From Neckera pumila (lineage: Eukaryota > Streptophyta > Bryopsida > Hypnales > Neckeraceae): a stretch of 64,000 bases of DNA. Numbering within the stretch: position 1 is the stretch's first letter; each line of letters starts with the position of its first letter. Where the stretch lies: assembly GCA_963969595.1 (NCBI GenBank), contig OZ018411.1:2978501-3042500 (forward strand), written 5' to 3'. A model generated the notes under the pieces. That model saw nothing but the letters and a program-made list of their open reading frames with translations. It searched no databases and was not told the DNA's origin. This document shows, piece after piece, positions 58,174-64,000 of the stretch. The position numbers were made by a program, and so were the translations under genes.

Positions 58174-60660
58174 TGGTTAGTAAGTGCATCTACTGTCGGA
58201 TTAAGAGGCCTCTATCTTGGAAAAACTCTGATTTTCTAGTTGCAATAAGATTTAGCCTGAAATATGAGAAAAAAATAATATGATGAACCACTTCAAAATG
58301 CAATAAAAGTATTGCTTGCTGTGTATTAATTCATAAATTATAATGCAAAAAGGGCTTTGTATACAATGTTTTTGACTTTGTATTAAATGTATATAAATAC
58401 AATACTCAAATGATATGTATAAGTTGAGTATATACATATTAATAGATAAAATGTATCATATCAATACAATGTATCAATACATGAACAATATATATAAACT
58501 AAATATATACATATTTATATATACCACATATACATATTACACAAAACATATACAAATAATATAAGCCTTGTACAAAACCACAAACCTTTGAAAATCTTCT
58601 TGAAAGTGCAATCAAACTTTAAATAAGCGCCAAAGGTGCATAAATACTCCAAATCAAGTGTACCTTAGCTTTTTGAAAAGTTAACAAAGTATTGTGCACA
58701 CTCTAATATTCAAAGACAAAAAAGATATTTTCTAGCCTTTATATCTTGTTGAAGATTACATGTCCACATTTAAAGATAGTTAAACACCACTCTACTTCGG
58801 AAAATGCCTTGGTCTCATAAAAACTCTAAATGCATTGTATTATAACTTCGAAAAAAGTTGATAACATCATTTATATCTTTTTCAAACATTCACTTTCAAA
58901 AACCAAAAACCTTGTTTTGCACGCTTTGTCAAAATTGAAACATCCTCAAAGTTTTAGATTTGAGCAGCAATTCTTCACCCTCTTACTCTCATAGTTATAA
59001 CTTTTTCATTTCAACTTGAAACTAAGAATATTTTAACTATATAGAAAGCTAATAACTTTCTACACAATTCCTTGAAATATCAAAATCAAAAACATTATAG
59101 CCAAGCTTCTACAAACCCTCAAAACTACTGTCCTTGAATCTTGTTGGAGTTTGACCTTTGCTCACTTTATTGATCAAACATAACTTTTGCACTCCAAATT
59201 CAAATAAAGCATATCATATATTTTTGAAATCACAAATGCAAAAAAAACATGCTTACTAAATTTCATTGAAATCCAAAATTAACACAAATCACTATTTCTC
59301 TCCAAACACACAACACTTCAAAAACATACTATGAGGGAAGAAAGAAGATGAGCCGGTCCCCTCTTATCCAACCTCAAAGGCTACATTAGCCCATGCCAAA
59401 GCCACTTGAGAACCTTAAAACTAATTGGTTACTTTCTTTATCCCTCCATAATCTAATCTTTTCTTTTCTTTGACCCTTGCTTTGACCACAAAACCTCAAA
59501 GAACAACAAGAAAGGTAAAACAAGCTTTAGTTTTCTTTTTGACAACTTAATTAAACTTTAATATATATATTAAAACTATTCAAAAGAAGAAGTTTTAAGA
59601 AAATAAGATCCAATACTCATCAAATGGAGGCTATAAATCCACTATAGTAGCAGAAACAATCACCAATTGTAGATTTGGTTGTCTAAATAAGTCCTTGCCG
59701 ACCTAAGTATTTGGTTCAAGTTCAAACTTCGTTGGATTTGTTAAGCAGTACGGGCGGCTTACGGCTTGGCATTGCTAGTGAGAGTATGCAAAAAAACTGT
59801 ATAGCCAATCTGCTACCTACCACCCCCCTATTGTGACAAAGTGCAATGGACCCAAGATAGGATAACAAACTCGTCAAAATTGTGGTTCTCACCCCACCCC
59901 CACCCCCATTTTTTAATTCATTTCTTTTGAATGTGCTATTTATAATCAACTCAAATAATAATAAAATATCTATATAATGGACTTATTTGCATCACGACAC
60001 TGCTCTTTCATTTCTTTTTATATTTATGTGCTACTATGTGTGTGTGAACCACCGTATTGATTCACTTTTCAGATTGTAGAAAAGATAAATATTATGTATT
60101 AAATTCCAAGTTCAGAAGTGTTAGGACAACGGATTAAGCCAAGATCACAATTTAGGGAGTCTTTCATGAGATAGGAATAGGAACTTTAGGAATTTAGGTT
60201 GAAAATCTAAAAATGTAATTAGGAGAAGATAATGGGAAAATCTAGGAAAAAATGGGAAGTTAAAACTAAAAAGATTTTAAGCAAGATTTGATAATGTAAC
60301 CAAATTAGGCAAATGGTAAAACATTTAGAAAAAACTAAAACTAAATCCTACAAGTAGAAAATGACATTAGAGAAAAATTAGAAACCAAAAAGAAGTACCA
60401 AATATAAAAAACATAAAAGTCAAAACCAAAAGAATGGAAAGTAAAAATAAAAAATAAAAATGAAAATGAAAATTAAAATCCTACAAGTTGGAATGAAACT
60501 AAAAATAATTTGAAAACTACAAACAATAATAAATATGAAAAAACACAAAGCAAGTTAGTAAACTTAAAACTACTACTAGAATACTAGGATAGTGTTAGAA
60601 ATACTAAAATAGGGTCAAAACAGTAAAATTGGGGAAAAACAGTAATTTAGGGGGATTTGC
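58174..60660. other. AT-rich gene-free stretch
   Basis: A TATA-rich simple-sequence patch lies at about 58420-58560. Elsewhere no coding family, inverted termini or tandem array was found. Confidence 0.5.
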
Positions 60661-60740
60661 ACTAAATTAGCGGAGTTTTCACTAAAGTGGCGCAGTTTTC
60701 ACTAAATTAGCGCATTTTACAGTAAATTAGTGATTTAACT
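60661..60740. repeat. Four copies of a 20-bp tandem repeat
   Basis: Units start at 60661, 60681, 60701 and 60721, exactly 20 bp apart, of the form ACTAAATTAGCGCAGTTTTC with a few changes. A looser copy may precede them (AGTAATTTAGGGGGATTTGC at 60641). Confidence 0.9.
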
Positions 60741-61447
60741 GTGAATTAAGGTGGGATGAATGTGACTAAGGAAATTAGTTGTTTAGATGTTGGATATAAA
60801 AAAAATTATGGTTCCAAGCTCTTTCTCTCTCAACTTGTGTGTATATGTGTGTTTTGAGAGCTTGGTGGAGAAATGGCAATGCAAAATGGAGAAAAAGTGT
60901 TAGAAATATCATAGCAATGAGTTAAGATAAAAAGTAGGACCAATTTGTCAAGTAGGTTCACTTGTTCTTGGGAGCAAAAAATGAGTGAAAAATGGGAGGT
61001 GAAGAGGGTCTGATGTGAAGGATGGAAGAAAGTTAGGGTTTTTTGAGATTCAAAGATGAACTGCAACTTTGAAGAGCGATCGTCAATGGACAGTTTGGCA
61101 AATGGAGCTGAAAATTGGTGGGAAGATGCGTCTTTAAGCTAGCTTTTCGAAAAGCCTAAAATCGACCCAATCAGAGTACAAACAAAGCGGTGGTGATTGT
61201 TCTCATGAAGGAAGGTTGGTTGCCCTAATGACGGTCAATTAAACTCCATCTCTTGTTACTCCTTGTGATCTCTATCAACTTGAATTGTAATGATGATTAT
61301 AAAATATTTTGTTTTTGCAATGAACTGATTGAATTCCAAGTGGGTACTATGGTTAGGGTTAAATGGTTGTATGATTACTTGGGAGTGAAAGTTCAAATGC
61401 ATAAGGGAATGGTTGTATGAGAGTTGAGTGCTGAATTTTTAAGTTAG

Positions 61448-61665
61448 GTCTCATTTAGGACCCATTGTGGTGCCCTAATGGTGATTTTTGGGAAAAATTA
61501 TGTCCTAATAGTAAACCTTGGGATCTATGATGAATTAAAAGTTCAATTGAATCAATATATGTGAAGGTGTGGTGTGCATGCCATAGCATTGTGTGCTGCA
61601 TGTACTTTTTAGGGCTAAATTAAGAGCCATTGTGGTGTCCTAATGGTGATTTTAGAGTGATTTTT
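61448..61665. repeat. Direct repeat around CCATTGTGGTGnCCTAATG
   Basis: CCATTGTGGTGCCCTAATGG near 61463 and CCATTGTGGTGTCCTAATGG near 61633 lie in similar contexts (GTGCTGnATnTnTT before, TGATTTTnG after), about 170 bp apart. A weak third echo, TGCCCTAATGACGGT, is near 61222. Confidence 0.6.
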
Positions 61666-64000
61666 GACGTAGAACATTGTCCTTAGTTATAGGAATTCAT
61701 TGCTTGGAAGGCAATATAGTTTAGGGGTCCCATACACTCCCCCTCGGCTAAACTCTAGGGGTGATTGTTTCTTCCCCTAGGAAAAATCACTCACAGTTTG
61801 GATAGTTGTTGATGCCATTATCTCCACAATATCATTATTATATGCCCCTAATACAAAAATCTACACCTTGGACAAAGTGGATGCAAAATTCCTCGAACAA
61901 ATTCATTTCTAATCATAGGTGAAGATTCTAATCATAGTTTAGATTCTAATGATGTACTTTCCTATACTTGCTTGCCCATGTAGAAACATTAGTGAGAGTG
62001 CAGTATCATTTAGCATATATATTTCTAAAATCCATTGTAGTCTTTTCATAGTTAAATTTTCATTTCTAACTGTGATGAAGTGTTAATTCATATGTATTAA
62101 TCAAGTGCATTTTGAAACTTCAGGAGTCATATTTAAATTTTTTCATAAAATTATATATATTGGTGAATTTTTTTGGTCTTCATTGTTGTGTTTGTATTTT
62201 ATGAAATAATATATGAAGCAAAGTCAACAGTGTCTTGGATGCTATGTTTGTTTGGCCTGAAATTATATATGTTTGGGAATTACAGTGAGCCTTAGAGCTA
62301 GTTTTTTTTTCAACAAATGATGTATGTTGGGGAATTATATTGGTCATGGGTGCTGTGTTTGTTTTTTTCTAGCAAGACTCGGGTTTTTTTCTGTTGGAAC
62401 AATTTTCAAATTTGGGGCCCAGATTAAAGAAATGCGGGCAATTAATTTGGACTTGGTGGCAATTCCGTAGCAAGCAGCATGGGACAACAGTGGCCCCTCT
62501 TTTCTCTTTCCTATTTGGCTATTCAAAGTGCTTCCATCCACCCATTGAAGTTATCCTCCCATCTCTTGTAGTTCCTTATTTTACATGCACTTTGCACTTG
62601 TTGAATTGTAACAACTTGTTTTCACCCCTATGATTTAGTAGTTCCCACTCATGCACATGTAACTTGTTTGATTTTGAGGTGCACTTACATTCCTTGATTC
62701 TAGTGGCAGATCTTATAACCATCCACGCACCCTTGCTTTGTTTTTATTGGCTGCCTTCGTTACCTTGTTTTTCAGTTGTTCCTCCTCTGCGTTAATTTTA
62801 GGCGAGATTTGTTCTTGTTTTTGGTCTTTTTGTGTCGATGAAGATAGTTCTTAGTGATTCCTTGTTGCCTTCCTTGGTGCATGTTAAGTGGTGTGGATGA
62901 GACAAACTCACTCCATGAAACCCCACTCGATGATGCCAACTACGCTCTTTGATTTCGATTCTATTCATTGCACATGCAGGAGCTGGGAGGTTGCACTTGA
63001 TCAGATTGTTGAGGGTACAACGCATCAACTTGCTCAATGGGAGGTAGACTTTCAACTCCATCCTTGGTGGTGTGCAATGGAAGAGATAACCAAGTTGATG
63101 TTCTAGCGGAACTTTTACTTGTTTACAAACTTTTGGTCGCTGTACACATTGTTGGAGGAGAGTTTTTTTTGCCTATAGCCACTAGAGGATTTGCAAGAGA
63201 TCGACGTAGGCCGTCTGAGAGACTTCTTTGATGAACTGAGCCATGAGCGAATCAATGTGTCCAATGGTGCATTTCTGGACACAACCCTAGGGATTTGGAT
63301 GTTACCTAAGCACCGCCATCAACACTGGTGAGTTCTTGATTTGTATCACGTGAGGGTTTTTTTGTCTTGTTAATTAGAAATACAAGTCTAGTTCTCATGA
63401 ATGTGGTTCTCATTCTATGTGTTTCCTATCTTCATGGAACTCAGGTGGTCTGTTGTCGAAATCGGATAATTGGATTCCAGTCACGTCTGTGTTAAATGAA
63501 TTTCATATTTTCTATTGCCTGAATCCGTGGGTGTCGTAGAGTATGTATTCTTGTTTTCATTATGTATTTCATTGTAGCATTGAAGGACTTCAAGTATTTT
63601 GGAGGCTTGCCATGGCTGCAGTCGCCTTTGACTATTCATAGCATTAGAGATTCCGTTTTGTTTTTTTGTTTACTCTTGCATTTTAGAGTTATTCGTAAAG
63701 TCCCCCCTAGTTTGGAAGGGATTTTTTTCACAAATTTCCTCCGACGGACGACCTCCGCCGGCAAAGTCTGGACAAAACTTCTTTTTGGTCAATCTGGGCA
63801 CAAAAGAAAGTTTGGTACCCACTTTCGTATTGGGTGTGAGCGACTTTTTGCCCAAAACCTACTTTTTTACAAAACTGCAGGGTTTAAATCCCGATTTTGG
63901 GTACTTTACAAATAACTCTTTTGTTTTAGCATTTTGGAGTGGTATCATATTGTAAGTGCTTAGGCCATTGTATATGGTATACGATAGTGTTTCAAGAAGT
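61666..64000. other. No recognised gene
   Basis: Short frames such as 62888-63106 (SWEVALDQIVEGTTHQL) and 63562-63915 (VPPSLEGIFFTNFLRRTTSA) are open but match nothing I know and show no clear splice partners. GC is slightly higher after 62400, so an unrecognised exon is possible. Confidence 0.35.

Noticed and set aside
61700..61800. Retroelement polypurine/integrase remnant near CTCCCCCTCGGCTAAACTC
   Set aside because: No reverse transcriptase, integrase or protease motif in any frame nearby.

Overview
This is nuclear DNA of a land plant, very probably a non-seed plant of bryophyte grade, but I cannot name the species. The evidence is spliced genes with GT-AG introns, plant-only families (a lectin receptor kinase, a dirigent protein, a plant-type MTA nucleosidase, an ABA-style small LEA protein) and a calcium-channel alpha2delta-like VWA/Cache gene of a kind seed plants lack. 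The background is AT-rich. GC rises only around genes and in one island at about 33.66-34.2 kb. Nothing looks viral, bacterial or organellar.

Three genes could be reconstructed exon by exon without a single break: a bulb-lectin receptor-like kinase (13121-16451, +, 7 exons, 736 aa), a DUF72 (YecE-like) protein with a nuclear-looking tail that ends in a PIP-box-like motif (22403-28153, -, 11 exons, 409 aa), and a 106-residue Ala/Lys/Gln-rich LEA-like protein (49756-50196, -, 2 exons).

Five other loci are recognisable but damaged: a J-domain fragment with HPD changed to HLD (925-1212, -), an alpha2delta-like VWA/Cache gene (7904-10130, -), a 2-oxoglutarate dioxygenase lacking its HxD motif (18106-18893, +), a dirigent gene with a frameshift (21284-21840, +) and a 5'-methylthioadenosine nucleosidase with two frameshifts and a lost catalytic Asp (36759-39496, -). 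A sixth is a partial, 3'-truncated copy of the DUF72 gene at 50690-53580 (-). About 3.76 kb of coding sequence is indel-free in the three intact genes, so the breaks elsewhere look like biology rather than poor sequence.

The rest is dominated by short non-autonomous DNA transposons. The largest group has termini of the form TTAACCCCTAAAGGNCC ... GGNCCTTTAGGGGTTAA (at least nine copies, 0.24-2.8 kb). Others are a GGGTGAATGCAAGAAACAC-ended family, two Stowaway-like elements, a GAGCATCTG-ended MITE and several small inverted-repeat units. Tandem minisatellites occur at 4.66, 27.5, 28.8, 31.6, 34.2-34.5, 41.2, 55.3 and 60.66 kb. No tRNA, rRNA, CRISPR or autonomous transposase gene was found. The last 5.8 kb holds no recognised gene.
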